Shown here one piece after another: positions 17,228-25,918 of a DNA stretch of 64,000 bases. Both the position numbers and the translations under genes were made by a program. Position 1 is the first letter of the stretch, and each line of letters starts with the position of its first letter. The notes under the pieces are model-generated. The model saw nothing but the letters and a program-made list of their open reading frames with translations, made no database searches and was not told the DNA's origin. The DNA lies in contig NZ_CP067102.1 in the NCBI RefSeq assembly GCF_016616885.1, positions 2,074,501 to 2,138,500 on the forward strand, given 5' to 3'. The DNA comes from Bradyrhizobium diazoefficiens. GTDB lineage: Bacteria; Pseudomonadota; Alphaproteobacteria; Rhizobiales; Xanthobacteraceae.

Positions 17228-18292
17228 ATGAGACTGACGCGTAGGACTCTCATCAAGGCCGGTGCATCCGCGGTCGCTTTCCCGACCATCATCAGCCGGG
17301 CGTGGTCGCAGGACGCCAGGCAGCTGCACGTCGGCGTTTACAACTCCGCGCTGGGTAAACTGATCCAGAAGGAGGTCATTCCCAAGTTCGAAGCCGAGTT
17401 CAAATGCCGGGTCTTCACGATTGAAGGCGCGACGCTCTCCAACATCGCCGCGCTTCGTGCAACGCGCGATACGCCGCGGTTCAGCGTCATGATGATGGAT
17501 GACGTCGGCATTCCCCAGGCAAAGCAGGAGGGCCTGATCGGCAAGCTCGACGCCGACAAGATCCCCAATCTCGCGAAGGTCTATCCGCGATATATTTTCG
17601 AGGACAGATACGGCGTCGGATTCTCGATCTCCAGCGCGGCTATGTTCATCAATCCGCAGGTGACCAAGCCGCTCAAGAGCTATGAAGAGATCTTCGACGC
17701 CAAATATCGCAAGCAGATCCTCCTCAACACGCCGAAGAATACCCAGAGCGTGCTGATGCTCATCGTTGCGGCCTCGCTCGTCACGGGCAAGCCGTTCAAG
17801 GAGGCGCAATATTTGGTCGATCAAGGCTGGGACAAGCTGGCGACGCTCAAGCCGAACGTGCTGACGATCTATGACAGCGAGGCGCAGGTGCTCCAGGTCG
17901 CTCAGGGGCAGGCGACGATCGGCGGCATCGAATATTCCAAGGCAATCTATCCCCACACCGCGAAGGGCCTGCCGCTCGATATGACCTTCCCGAAGGAAGG
18001 CGCGTTTACCGGCATCAACAGCATGACGATCGTCAAGAATGCCCCGGAGCCGGAACTCGGAGCTGCCTTCATCAACCGCATCCTGGACCCGGCGGTCGCC
18101 AAGATGCTCTCCGAGCAGACGCTGAGTGCGCCCTCGGTCGGCGGCATCGACTTCAAGCCTGAGACGGCAAAATACCTCGCTTATCCCGATACGAAGGCAA
18201 CCGATCTCGGGCTCTTCACGCCGGACTGGAATTTCATCGTCCCGCGCCGCGGTCCCTGGCTGGAGAAATATAACGAGGTGTTCACGAGCTGA
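17228..18292 (+). CDS. ABC transporter periplasmic substrate-binding protein, Tat-exported
   Basis: A 354-residue PotD-like binding protein. The N-terminus MRLTRRTLIKAGASAVAFPT has the twin-arginine pattern RRTLIK followed by a hydrophobic stretch and a cleavage site near AWSQD, so export should be by Tat, already folded. The mature part has the two-lobed family 1 solute-binding pattern (VGVYNSALGKLIQKEVIPKF, GFSISSAAMFINPQV). The ligand is not evident; context suggests a small amide, lactam or amine. Confidence 0.9.
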   Translation: MRLTRRTLIKAGASAVAFPTIISRAWSQDARQLHVGVYNSALGKLIQKEVIPKFEAEFKCRVFTIEGATLSNIAALRATRDTPRFSVMMMDDVGIPQAKQEGLIGKLDADKIPNLAKVYPRYIFEDRYGVGFSISSAAMFINPQVTKPLKSYEEIFDAKYRKQILLNTPKNTQSVLMLIVAASLVTGKPFKEAQYLVDQGWDKLATLKPNVLTIYDSEAQVLQVAQGQATIGGIEYSKAIYPHTAKGLPLDMTFPKEGAFTGINSMTIVKNAPEPELGAAFINRILDPAVAKMLSEQTLSAPSVGGIDFKPETAKYLAYPDTKATDLGLFTPDWNFIVPRRGPWLEKYNEVFTS

Positions 18293-18303
18293 GCGGAGTC
18301 GTC

Positions 18304-19398
18304 ATGAAATCTTCTGAAGTCAGGCTTGAGCGCCTCAGCAAGGAATACGGCCGCATGGTCGCGGTCGACAACGTGTCGCTCGCGATCGAGCCGGGGCACA
18401 TGGTCGCTCTGCTCGGTCCGAGCGGATGCGGCAAGACGACCTGCCTCCGCATGATTGCGGGCCTGATCCGTCCGACGTCCGGCGACGTCTTCGTCAACGA
18501 CAAGAGGATGACCGGCGTGCCGGTGCATCGCCGCAACGTTGGGATGCTGTTCCAGAACTATGCCTTGTTCCCTCATTTGACTGTCGAGGAGAACATCGTA
18601 TTCGGCCTGGAGATGCGCGGGATGTCCAAGGCGGATGCCGCGAGGAAGGTGAGCGAAGCTCTCAGCCTCGTCCAGCTGTCGAACTTCGGAAAACGCTATC
18701 CGGCCCAGCTCTCCGGCGGCCAGCAACAGCGCGTCGCGCTGGGGCGTGCCCTGGTGATCGAGCCGGCAATGCTGCTGCTTGACGAGCCGCTCGGGGCGCT
18801 CGACAAGGGGCTTCGCGAGAGCATGCAGGTCGAGCTGCGCGCCCTGCAGCGCAGGCTCGGCCTGACCACCATCATGGTGACCCACGATCAGGACGAAGCG
18901 CTGACCATGGCTGACAAGATCGTGGTGATGCGCGATGGCAAGCTCGAGCAGGTCGGCTCGGCCACCGAAATTTACCAGCGTCCGGCTTCAAAATTCGTCG
19001 CGCAGTTCATCGGCGCCTCAAACCTGTTTGAAGGTCCGGTCGAGCAGCGCAATGGCAGTGGAGCGGTCATTCGCGTGTCGCCCGAATTGAGCATTCAGGT
19101 CGACCAGCTTCCAGCATCGGCGAGCGACGCGATGGTCTCGATCAGGCCCGAGGCGATCATCGTCGAGAGGGCTGGTCAGGCCTCGGCGGCGCAACCTGCG
19201 AACAGCGTGATGGCGCGTGTCGACCAGGCGATCTATCGCGGCTTCGTCAGTCACTATTACCTCAGGACGCCGAGTGGCGGGCAGATCATCGTGTTCGAGC
19301 AGAATCAGTCGCAACACGCGGGACTTCGATACGCTGTGGGCGAGGAAGTTGTCGCGCGGTGGGAGTCGCCGAGCAATCATATCATTGCCCGTCACTGA
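18304..19398 (+). CDS. ABC transporter ATP-binding protein, PotA-like
   Basis: A 364-residue ATPase. Walker A GPSGCGKTT near residue 39, Q-loop FQNYALFPHL, signature LSGGQQQR near 138, Walker B LLLLDEPLGALD and switch histidine in MVTHDQDEAL. A C-terminal TOBE-like regulatory domain follows residue 240. It energises the importer made with the two permeases and the Tat-exported binding protein. It begins 11 bases after the binding-protein gene. Confidence 0.92.
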   Translation: MKSSEVRLERLSKEYGRMVAVDNVSLAIEPGHMVALLGPSGCGKTTCLRMIAGLIRPTSGDVFVNDKRMTGVPVHRRNVGMLFQNYALFPHLTVEENIVFGLEMRGMSKADAARKVSEALSLVQLSNFGKRYPAQLSGGQQQRVALGRALVIEPAMLLLDEPLGALDKGLRESMQVELRALQRRLGLTTIMVTHDQDEALTMADKIVVMRDGKLEQVGSATEIYQRPASKFVAQFIGASNLFEGPVEQRNGSGAVIRVSPELSIQVDQLPASASDAMVSIRPEAIIVERAGQASAAQPANSVMARVDQAIYRGFVSHYYLRTPSGGQIIVFEQNQSQHAGLRYAVGEEVVARWESPSNHIIARH

Positions 19399-19535
19399 CG
19401 CGCGAGACTGGCGCAGCGGGTGCGGGCAATCGACATCCCTTATACCCGTAGACGAACATCGTCTTGGATCGACTTGGGCTGTTTGGTTAGAAATGGAGAC
19501 GGCGGCGCCGCAGGCGTTGGACCAATGAGGCCCTT

Positions 19536-20231
19536 TTGTCGATTAATCAGCCCAGCGCTCCCCTTGTCGGCGCGATCGAGAAAAGCCCGAAGATCAGCCT
19601 GATCGGCACGCTCGCGATGCTGGTCGAGGCGCCGGGTGACTTTGACCTGATTCAACAGGGACGCATCTGGGCGCTCGCGGATGCTGCGTCGTCCTGGCCG
19701 AACGTCCAGGAAGCCGTCATCGGCGTCACCAATGTGATGCTGGTCTTCGAGCAGCCGCCTGCTGATATCGGCATGCTCGCCGCTTCGATCGTCGAGCTGT
19801 GGCATCGCTTGCCCGGCCGCAAGGCCGACGGCAAGGTCATCGAAATTCCTGTGATCTATGGCGGCGAGCTCGGCTTCGACTTGCCGGCGGTCGCGGAGCA
19901 CACGGGATTGCCGCCGCGCGAGGTCATCAGAATTCATAGCGAGGGCGATTACACGGTCTGCGCCGTCGCGAGCTCGCCGGGGTTTGGTTATCTCCATGGC
20001 CTCGATCCGCGCATCCACATGCCGCGCAAATCGGTGCCCTCGCTCAACATGCGCGCGGGTTCGGTGACCATCGGCGGGATGCAGACCGGCGTCGCGGCGC
20101 TGTCGAGCCCCAATGGATGGAACGCGATCGGCTGGGCCTCTGTCGCCATGTTCGATCCGCAGCGCGAGCAACCGTCTCTCATGCTGCCGGGGGACCGTGT
20201 CAGATTCAGGATCGATCGGATCGAGCTATGA
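19536..20231 (+). CDS. pxpB: 5-oxoprolinase subunit B-like (allophanate hydrolase subunit 1 family), copy 1
   Basis: A 231-residue protein of the PxpB/KipI/AHS1 family: DFDLIQQGRIWALADA near 33, IPVIYGGELGFDL near 108, SSPGFGYLHGLDPRIHMPR near 148 and a final GDRVRFRIDRIEL. No in-frame ATG fits; a TTG at 19536 preceded by GAGG is the likely start. With PxpC it forms the half that cleaves an activated amide; PxpA is the partner in the ATP-dependent 5-oxoprolinase. The stop overlaps pxpC by ATGA. A paralogue lies at 23400-24062. Confidence 0.88.
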   Translation: MSINQPSAPLVGAIEKSPKISLIGTLAMLVEAPGDFDLIQQGRIWALADAASSWPNVQEAVIGVTNVMLVFEQPPADIGMLAASIVELWHRLPGRKADGKVIEIPVIYGGELGFDLPAVAEHTGLPPREVIRIHSEGDYTVCAVASSPGFGYLHGLDPRIHMPRKSVPSLNMRAGSVTIGGMQTGVAALSSPNGWNAIGWASVAMFDPQREQPSLMLPGDRVRFRIDRIEL

Positions 20232-21205
20232 TCGAGATCCTGGCCAGCCCCGCCTTCAACACGATCCAGGATCTCGGCCGGCATGGCGCGCGCGGCATCG
20301 GTGTGAGCACGTCCGGCGCCATGGATCCCGTCGCGCTCGCGGCCGGAAATGCACTGCTCGGCAATGAGGACGGTGCGGCCGGCCTCGAGATCCAGACATT
20401 TCCGTTCCGCCTGCGTTTCCAGGAGGACACGACATTTGCGCTCACGGGCGCCGATCACGTCTCGACGCTGGCCGGATTATCCATGCGCCCGTGGTGGTGC
20501 AAGCGGGCGAGGGCTGGCGACATTCTCGCGATCGGAACGCCGCGCCGCGGTGCGCGCGTCTACGCGACGTTCGGCGGTGGCCTCGACGTTCCGCGGGTGC
20601 TGGGTTCGCGCAGCACGCATCTGCGCGCCGGCTTCGGTGGGCTCGAGGGGCGAAGCTTGCAGACGGGCGACGTCATTCCGGTCGGCAAGCCACCGCAAGA
20701 GGCTGCCCGCCGCTTCGACTTCGGCGCCGCGCCGCCGGACGTCGCGATCCCAGGCGCCGGCCCGCGAGATGACGGCGTGCTGCGGATACGTGTCATGCGG
20801 GCCGGTGAATACGATCTGTTTTCAGAGGCGATGCAGGCGAGGTTCTGGTCCACTGCGTGGAAGGTCAGCGCCCGGAGCGACCGCGGCGGATACCGCCTCA
20901 CTGGAGACAAGCTGACATTGGACGCGCCGATCGAGATGCGCTCGCATGGCGTCGTGGCCGGCGTCGTGCAGGTGCCGCCGGCCGGCGAGCCGATCATCCA
21001 GATGAGCGACGCCAACACGGCCGGCGGCTATCCCAAGATGGCGGCCGTGATTCAGGCCGATCTCTGGCGCCTGGGCCAGGCGGCGCCAGGATCATTCATC
21101 GCCTTCAGGGATGTGAGCTACCAGGACGCGGTCGCGGCCATGGCCCCCGTCAATGACTATCTCGCCAGCTTGCGGGCTGTCGCGGATCTTTATCGACAGC
21201 TTTGA
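20228..21205 (+). CDS. pxpC: 5-oxoprolinase subunit C-like (allophanate hydrolase subunit 2 family), copy 1
   Basis: A 325-residue AHS2-family protein: TIQDLGRHGARGIGVSTSGA near 12, LGSRSTHLRAGFGGLEGR near 126, and SHGVVAGVVQVPPAGEPIIQ followed by ANTAGGYPK. Start at the ATG overlapping the pxpB stop. It is the same length as the second copy at 22426-23403. Family members combine with AHS1 to hydrolyse a carboxylated or phosphorylated amide; they occur in urea amidolyase and in 5-oxoprolinase. Confidence 0.9.
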   Translation: MIEILASPAFNTIQDLGRHGARGIGVSTSGAMDPVALAAGNALLGNEDGAAGLEIQTFPFRLRFQEDTTFALTGADHVSTLAGLSMRPWWCKRARAGDILAIGTPRRGARVYATFGGGLDVPRVLGSRSTHLRAGFGGLEGRSLQTGDVIPVGKPPQEAARRFDFGAAPPDVAIPGAGPRDDGVLRIRVMRAGEYDLFSEAMQARFWSTAWKVSARSDRGGYRLTGDKLTLDAPIEMRSHGVVAGVVQVPPAGEPIIQMSDANTAGGYPKMAAVIQADLWRLGQAAPGSFIAFRDVSYQDAVAAMAPVNDYLASLRAVADLYRQL

Positions 21206-21240
21206 GTGAACGTCAACGAGAACAAGAGCAGGGTGCGAAC

Positions 21241-22008
21241 ATGAAAGTCGGCATCAATTCGGACATGGGCGAAGGCTTCGGCAATTATCGCATCTGCGAT
21301 GACGAGGCGCTGATGGGCATCGTCTCGTCCGCCAACGTGGCGTGCGGCTTCCACGCCGGGGATCCCATGATCATGGATCGCATGGTCCGCTTGGCAAAGC
21401 AGAAGGGAGTTGAGGTCGGTGCCCATCCGGGCCTGCCCGACCTGCTCGGATTTGGCCGCCGCGTGATCCAGATGGATGCCGCCGAACTCGAGAAGCATAT
21501 GGTCTATCAGATCGGCGCCTTGCAGGCGATCGCGGCCAATGCCGGCCACCGCGTGACCCATGTCAGCTTCCACGCCGCGATGGGCAATATGGTCAACGCG
21601 GACCCCGACATGGCTGATGTCGTCGCGCGCGCGATCGCGACAATCAACCGCGATTTCATCGTGTTCTCGCAGCCCGACGCCGAGATCGTGCGCGCCGCGC
21701 GCGAGGTTGGCTTGCGCGTCTTGACGTTGTTCCTGGCCGATCGGGCCTATGACGAGAACGCCCATCTGGTTTCACGCAAGCTTCCCAATTCCGTCATCAC
21801 CTCGCAGGAAGGGGTGGCTGAGCGGGTCAAGCGGTTCCTGGACAGCGGAACGGTGAAGACCATCGAGGGCAAGTCGATCAAGATCGAGGCTCGCTCGATC
21901 CTGATCCACAGTGACACGCCTGGATCGGTCGATCTCGCCGGCACGGTTCGCCGCGTGATCGAACAGGGCGGCGGCGAAGTCACGCCTGCAACCGTACTGC
22001 TCAATTGA
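21241..22008 (+). CDS. pxpA: 5-oxoprolinase subunit A-like (LamB/YcsF family)
   Basis: A 255-residue YcsF/PxpA protein: MKVGINSDMGEGFGNYRICD at the start, ANVACGFHAGDPMIMDRMV near 36, VGAHPGLPDLLGFGRR near 60, and the C-terminal ILIHSDTPGS. The conserved Asp and His residues of the NSDMGE and HAGDP motifs line the metal/substrate site of this fold. It activates and opens a lactam ring together with PxpB/C. Only one pxpA is present for two pxpBC pairs. The 3' end overlaps the opposing BCCP-like gene by 8 bases. Confidence 0.9.
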   Translation: MKVGINSDMGEGFGNYRICDDEALMGIVSSANVACGFHAGDPMIMDRMVRLAKQKGVEVGAHPGLPDLLGFGRRVIQMDAAELEKHMVYQIGALQAIAANAGHRVTHVSFHAAMGNMVNADPDMADVVARAIATINRDFIVFSQPDAEIVRAAREVGLRVLTLFLADRAYDENAHLVSRKLPNSVITSQEGVAERVKRFLDSGTVKTIEGKSIKIEARSILIHSDTPGSVDLAGTVRRVIEQGGGEVTPATVLLN

Positions 22009-22435
22009 GCGGGTTGCCTGGCGCGCGCGGAAGGATGCGCACGATCGGAGTGCCATAGCCGACCATGGCGCCGGTTTCCGCGATCACGGCATCGACGATG
22101 CCCGCGGTGGGCGCAACGACGGGTGCATACAATAGCCCGATCTTCACCAGGCCGAGCGTCGCGCCAGCCTCGATGCGCTGGCCGGGCGCGACGAACGGCT
22201 TGTCCTGCCAGGGATGGGCGGCACGGAAATGTCCCGCGACATCGGCTTTCGCCATGACGAAATGATCGGCGGCAGGGGCGGTTGCGGCGGCACGCGATGC
22301 AGACGCTGCCGTGCGGAGCCTTGTGGCCACAACGAGCTTCAGGGTCAGTCCCGGCTCCTCGATCTCGATCGTGTCGACGCCGGAGTTTTCGAGGATCTGC
22401 GCCAGCCGCGCGATATCGGTTGTCTCTATCGGCAT
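22001..22435 (-). CDS. BCCP-like (biotin/lipoyl fold) protein lacking the biotinyl lysine
   Basis: A 144-residue protein with an N-terminal helix like AccB and a C-terminal biotinyl/lipoyl fold from residue 80 (FVAPGQRIEAGATLG to YGTPIVRIL). Aligned without gaps to the other BCCP here, RVEAG...EAMK against RIEAG...VKIGL, the biotinyl lysine is replaced by Leu101 and EAMK by KIGL. It cannot carry biotin in the normal way. It may be structural, may dock the second PxpBC, or may be decaying; the frame is intact and the fold residues are kept. It overlaps the second pxpC by 10 bases. Confidence 0.8.
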   Translation of the reverse strand: MPIETTDIARLAQILENSGVDTIEIEEPGLTLKLVVATRLRTAASASRAAATAPAADHFVMAKADVAGHFRAAHPWQDKPFVAPGQRIEAGATLGLVKIGLLYAPVVAPTAGIVDAVIAETGAMVGYGTPIVRILPRAPGNPLN

Positions 22436-23403
22436 GTTCGGGCCTCCTCGACAAGACGCATATTGGCCCGCAGCCGATCGAGATAGGCCGACATCTCGCC
22501 TTCGGCTGCAAGCGCATCGGTGTAGGCGGTCTGCTCGAACCGCAGCTTACCGCCGAGCCGCGCCTGCCCAACGCGCCACAGGTCGGCCCCGATCACGGTC
22601 GCGATCTTCGGATAGCCCCCGGATGTCTGCGCATCTCGCATCTGAATGATGGGCTGTCCGTTGGGGGGAATCTGGATGACACCCGGAACGATGCCGTGCG
22701 AGCGCTTTTCGACCGGCGCTTTCGGCTGCACCGCGGGGCCTTGCAGGCGGTAACCGTAGCGATTGCTTTGGGGCGTGATCGTCCAGCTGCTGGACCAGAA
22801 CAAGTCCTGCGCCGTGGCATCGAACGCCTCATATTCACCGGCAACGATGACCCTGACGATGGTCTCGTCCGCAGCACCGTTCGTTCGCGCCAGCGTGATG
22901 CCGGCGGGTTCGATCCCGAGCTCGCCAAAGACTGCGGTGGACGCAGCGCAGGGCAGGATGTCGCCCGCCTGCAGCGGCCGTCCGTGCAAGCCGCCGAACT
23001 CGCCGCGAAACTGTGTGCTGCGCGAGCCCATCACCATCGGTACGTCGATGCCGCCGCTGACGGCCAGATAGCTTCGTGCGCCGTGAGACATCGCCTTGAT
23101 GTTCAGAATATCTCCGGCGCGCGCGTACGAGCGCCACCACGGCGGAATGGCGCGTCCTGCGATCTCGGCCTCGACGGCGGCGCCGGTGAGCGCAAAAGCG
23201 ATGTTCCGATCGAAGCGGAGCCTGAACGGCATCATCGGGATTTCGACGGCGGCGGCATTCTCGTCATTGCCGAGCATGATGTTGCCGGCGCGCAGGGCGA
23301 CATCGTCCATCGCACCCGAGGTGCCAACCCCGAAGCGGTACTGGTCGAAGCGCCCGAGATCCTGGATGCTTGCGGGGCCTGTGACTGACAGGATCTCGAT
23401 CAC
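22426..23403 (-). CDS. pxpC: 5-oxoprolinase subunit C-like (AHS2 family), copy 2
   Basis: A 325-residue AHS2 protein paralogous to the one at 20228-21205: SIQDLGRFDQYRFGVGTSGA, MGSRSTQFRGEFGGLHGR, and SHGIVPGVIQIPPNGQPIIQ with TSGGYPK. The GTG start overlaps the TGA of pxpB copy 2 (GTGA), which fixes it. The longer upstream frame is antisense-like and was rejected. Fourth gene of the minus-strand operon with biotin carboxylase and BCCP, so it probably acts on a carboxylated amide. Confidence 0.9.
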   Translation of the reverse strand: MIEILSVTGPASIQDLGRFDQYRFGVGTSGAMDDVALRAGNIMLGNDENAAAVEIPMMPFRLRFDRNIAFALTGAAVEAEIAGRAIPPWWRSYARAGDILNIKAMSHGARSYLAVSGGIDVPMVMGSRSTQFRGEFGGLHGRPLQAGDILPCAASTAVFGELGIEPAGITLARTNGAADETIVRVIVAGEYEAFDATAQDLFWSSSWTITPQSNRYGYRLQGPAVQPKAPVEKRSHGIVPGVIQIPPNGQPIIQMRDAQTSGGYPKIATVIGADLWRVGQARLGGKLRFEQTAYTDALAAEGEMSAYLDRLRANMRLVEEARTCR

Positions 23404-24062
23404 CGGATCACCCGTTCGATCTCGAAACGGATCGTATCGCCCGGGACTAGCGCGGCTGGCGTCGGCCAGGATGGGTCGAAGAAGGTCCACCTCGTGTGTC
23501 CGATAGCATGCCAGCCGCTGGGGCCGGGCGAGGCGGAGACGCCGGTCTGCGACCCGCCGATCGATACCGAACCGCCGGCGGAGCGTTGCAATGGTGTCTG
23601 TCGTCGCGGCATAGTGATGCGCGGATCCATGCCGCCGAGGTAGCAATAGCCGGGATGGCTACCCAGTGCGAACACCGTGTAGAGCGGCGCGGCATGGATG
23701 GCCACGACATCGTCGATGGACAGGCTGCAATGATCGGCAACGGACTGGAGCTGCGATCCGATCTCGCCGCCATAGGTGACCGGCAGCCTGATCTCGCGAC
23801 CGCCAATGGCGAGGCCTTCCGCCGTCTCCCAGCCGTCGTTGAGAGCGGCGATCAGGGCGTCGAGTTGGCGAGGAGGCGTTTCGAAGGTCAGCATCAGGTT
23901 GGTGATGCCGGGAACGGCTTCGCGGATGTCAGGCCATTTCGATGCCGTGGCGGCCAGTGCCCAGATGCGTCGCTGGTGCGGCAGGTCGAACGCCCCGGGG
24001 GCCTCGAACAGGAGAGCCGATGTACCGAGCAGGCTGATCCGCGGCCGGTCGGGCACCGTCAT
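23400..24062 (-). CDS. pxpB: 5-oxoprolinase subunit B-like (AHS1 family), copy 2
   Basis: A 220-residue AHS1 protein: [20 protein letters not shown], then [30 protein letters not shown] and [13 protein letters not shown]. It overlaps the biotin carboxylase stop by four bases and the pxpC start by three. Compared with copy 1 the active-site loop is [10 protein letters not shown] in place of SSPGFGYLHG, so the pairs may differ in substrate. Confidence 0.9.
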   Translation of the reverse strand: MTVPDRPRISLLGTSALLFEAPGAFDLPHQRRIWALAATASKWPDIREAVPGITNLMLTFETPPRQLDALIAALNDGWETAEGLAIGGREIRLPVTYGGEIGSQLQSVADHCSLSIDDVVAIHAAPLYTVFALGSHPGYCYLGGMDPRITMPRRQTPLQRSAGGSVSIGGSQTGVSASPGPSGWHAIGHTRWTFFDPSWPTPAALVPGDTIRFEIERVIR

Positions 24063-25414
24063 TGTGCGGCCATCTTCGCATTCATCCAGTGTTCGAGATG
24101 GTGGATATCGAAGCCGCCACGGCAGAACGTCGGGTCCGAAAGGATCGCCTGGTGCAAGGGCACGTTGGTCCGGATGCCTTCGGCGCGCAGTTCGGACAAG
24201 GCGACGCGCGCGCGGGCCAGAGCCTCCTCGCGAGTGCTGCCGTGGGCGATCAGCTTGCCGATCAGGGGATCATAGTGACGCGGTACGGTGGCGCCCGCCG
24301 CGATATGGGAGTCGACGCGAATGCCGATGCCGCCGGGCACGTCCCAGCGCGTCACCGTGCCGGGCCAGGGCGTGAAGGTGGCGGGATCTTCGGCATTGAT
24401 GCGAAATTCGACGGCATGGCCGGCAGGCGCGATGTCGCCTTGCGCGATCCCGAGGTGCTCGCCGCGCGCAATGCGAATCTGTTCCTTGACGATGTCGATA
24501 CCCGTCGTCATCTCGGTGACGGGATGCTCCACCTGGACGCGCGTGTTCATCTCGATGAAGAAGAACTGCCCGTTCTCGTAGAGGAACTCGAACGTGCCGG
24601 CGCCGCGATAGCCGATCCGCCGGCAGGCTTCGACGCAGCTCGCGCCGACCTGCTCGATCAGCGTGCGATCGATGCCCGGCGCGGGAGCTTCCTCGACGAC
24701 CTTCTGGTTCCTGCGCTGGAGCGAGCAGTCGCGGTCGCCGAGCCAGAGATGGTTGTCGTGCTGATCGCACAGCACCTGAATCTCGATATGGCGCGGCTTC
24801 TCGAGGAATTTCTCGATATAGACCGCAGCGTTTCCGAAGGCCTTGCCGGCTTCCGCGCGCGTCAGCGCAAGCGCCTCGTCCAGCGCGCATTCCTTGCGCA
24901 CGATCCGCATGCCGCGGCCGCCGCCACCGCCGGCAGCCTTGATGATGACGGGATATCCGATGTCCCGCGCGATCGCGCGCACCTCCGCCGGATCATCCGG
25001 AAGGGCGCTGTCCGGCCCGGGTACGCAAGGCACACCCGCCAGTCGCATCGCGCGCTTGGCGGCAACCTTGTCGCCCATGGTCCGGATGCACTCCGCGGGA
25101 GGGCCGATGAAGGTGAGACCGGCGCGCACGACCCGATCGGCGAACTCCGCGCTTTCCGACAGAAACCCGTATCCCGGGTGGATCGCCTCGGCGCCGCTGA
25201 CTTCGGCCGCGAGCAGGATCGCCGCCACGTTGAGATAGGTGCTGTTCGCCGGAGCCGGCCCGATGCAGAGCGCCTGATCGGCGAGCGCGACATAGCGCGC
25301 GTCGCTGTCCGCTTCCGAGTGAATGACGACCGTCTTGAGACCCATGGCCCGGCAGGCGCGCTGGATACGGAGCGCGATCTCGCCGCGGTTGGCGATCAGG
25401 ACCTTGTCGAACAT
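24059..25414 (-). CDS. biotin carboxylase subunit, AccC-like
   Basis: A 451-residue biotin carboxylase: [20 protein letters not shown], the ATP-grasp glycine loop [13 protein letters not shown] near 160, the catalytic [19 protein letters not shown] near 235, [19 protein letters not shown] near 285 and the C-terminal [11 protein letters not shown]. It uses ATP and bicarbonate to carboxylate biotin on a BCCP. The placement between BCCP and pxpBC, with no carboxyltransferase gene nearby, suggests that the PxpBC-like proteins or an associated factor receive the carboxyl group, as in urea carboxylase systems. Confidence 0.93.
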   Translation of the reverse strand: MFDKVLIANRGEIALRIQRACRAMGLKTVVIHSEADSDARYVALADQALCIGPAPANSTYLNVAAILLAAEVSGAEAIHPGYGFLSESAEFADRVVRAGLTFIGPPAECIRTMGDKVAAKRAMRLAGVPCVPGPDSALPDDPAEVRAIARDIGYPVIIKAAGGGGGRGMRIVRKECALDEALALTRAEAGKAFGNAAVYIEKFLEKPRHIEIQVLCDQHDNHLWLGDRDCSLQRRNQKVVEEAPAPGIDRTLIEQVGASCVEACRRIGYRGAGTFEFLYENGQFFFIEMNTRVQVEHPVTEMTTGIDIVKEQIRIARGEHLGIAQGDIAPAGHAVEFRINAEDPATFTPWPGTVTRWDVPGGIGIRVDSHIAAGATVPRHYDPLIGKLIAHGSTREEALARARVALSELRAEGIRTNVPLHQAILSDPTFCRGGFDIHHLEHWMNAKMAAQ

Positions 25415-25878
25415 CAGGATGAACCCGCAGGACCGATCCGGAACAGCGCTTGCCCCGCTGCGATCTCGTCACCATTCTCGGCAAGGATCGCAAGCACGAC
25501 ACCGGACGTCTCGGCGGCGATGTCGATGAAGGTCTTCATCGCTTCGATCGTGCATATCTTTTGCCCGGCCTCGACCCTCGCGCCGACCTCGACCAGCGGT
25601 GGCTCGTCCGGCGCTGCAGACCGGTAGAACACGCCGTGCATCGGCGCGGAGACGACGATATCGGCGGGAGCGCCGGGCGCTGGGCCGTCCTTATGATTGG
25701 CGGAGGGAGTTTGCGGATCGCTTCCGCCGGCAGGGCGAGCCGGGGCCGGCGGCGCTTCCGCAGACGGGCGCTTGAGGATGCGGATGCGGGTTCCGTCTTG
25801 CGTCAGATCCAGCTCCGCGATGGACGAGCGGGCAACCAGATCCACGAGTTGTTCGATCTTGGCGAAGTCCACGGTCAC
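25414..25878 (-). CDS. biotin carboxyl carrier protein, AccB-like
   Basis: A 154-residue BCCP. AccB-type N-terminal helix ([19 protein letters not shown]), an Ala/Pro linker (residues 39-72), and the biotinyl domain with the canonical TIEAMKTF motif, Lys115 being the biotinylation site. Its stop codon shares a base with the start of the biotin carboxylase gene. Carrier for the carboxylase encoded next to it. Confidence 0.92.
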   Translation of the reverse strand: MTVDFAKIEQLVDLVARSSIAELDLTQDGTRIRILKRPSAEAPPAPARPAGGSDPQTPSANHKDGPAPGAPADIVVSAPMHGVFYRSAAPDEPPLVEVGARVEAGQKICTIEAMKTFIDIAAETSGVVLAILAENGDEIAAGQALFRIGPAGSS

Positions 25879-25918
25879 GCTCCGCGTTGACGGCCTATCG
25901 CGCTCGGGGCGTCACGCA

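Noticed and set aside
20117..20227. Longer start for pxpC copy 1
   Set aside because: The extra 37 residues overlap the pxpB C-terminus in another frame; the ATG overlapping the pxpB stop gives the family N-terminus.
24062..25627. 521-codon plus-strand frame opposite the biotin carboxylase
   Set aside because: Mirror of a strongly biased high-GC gene; no domain, no ribosome site, and the opposite strand is certain.
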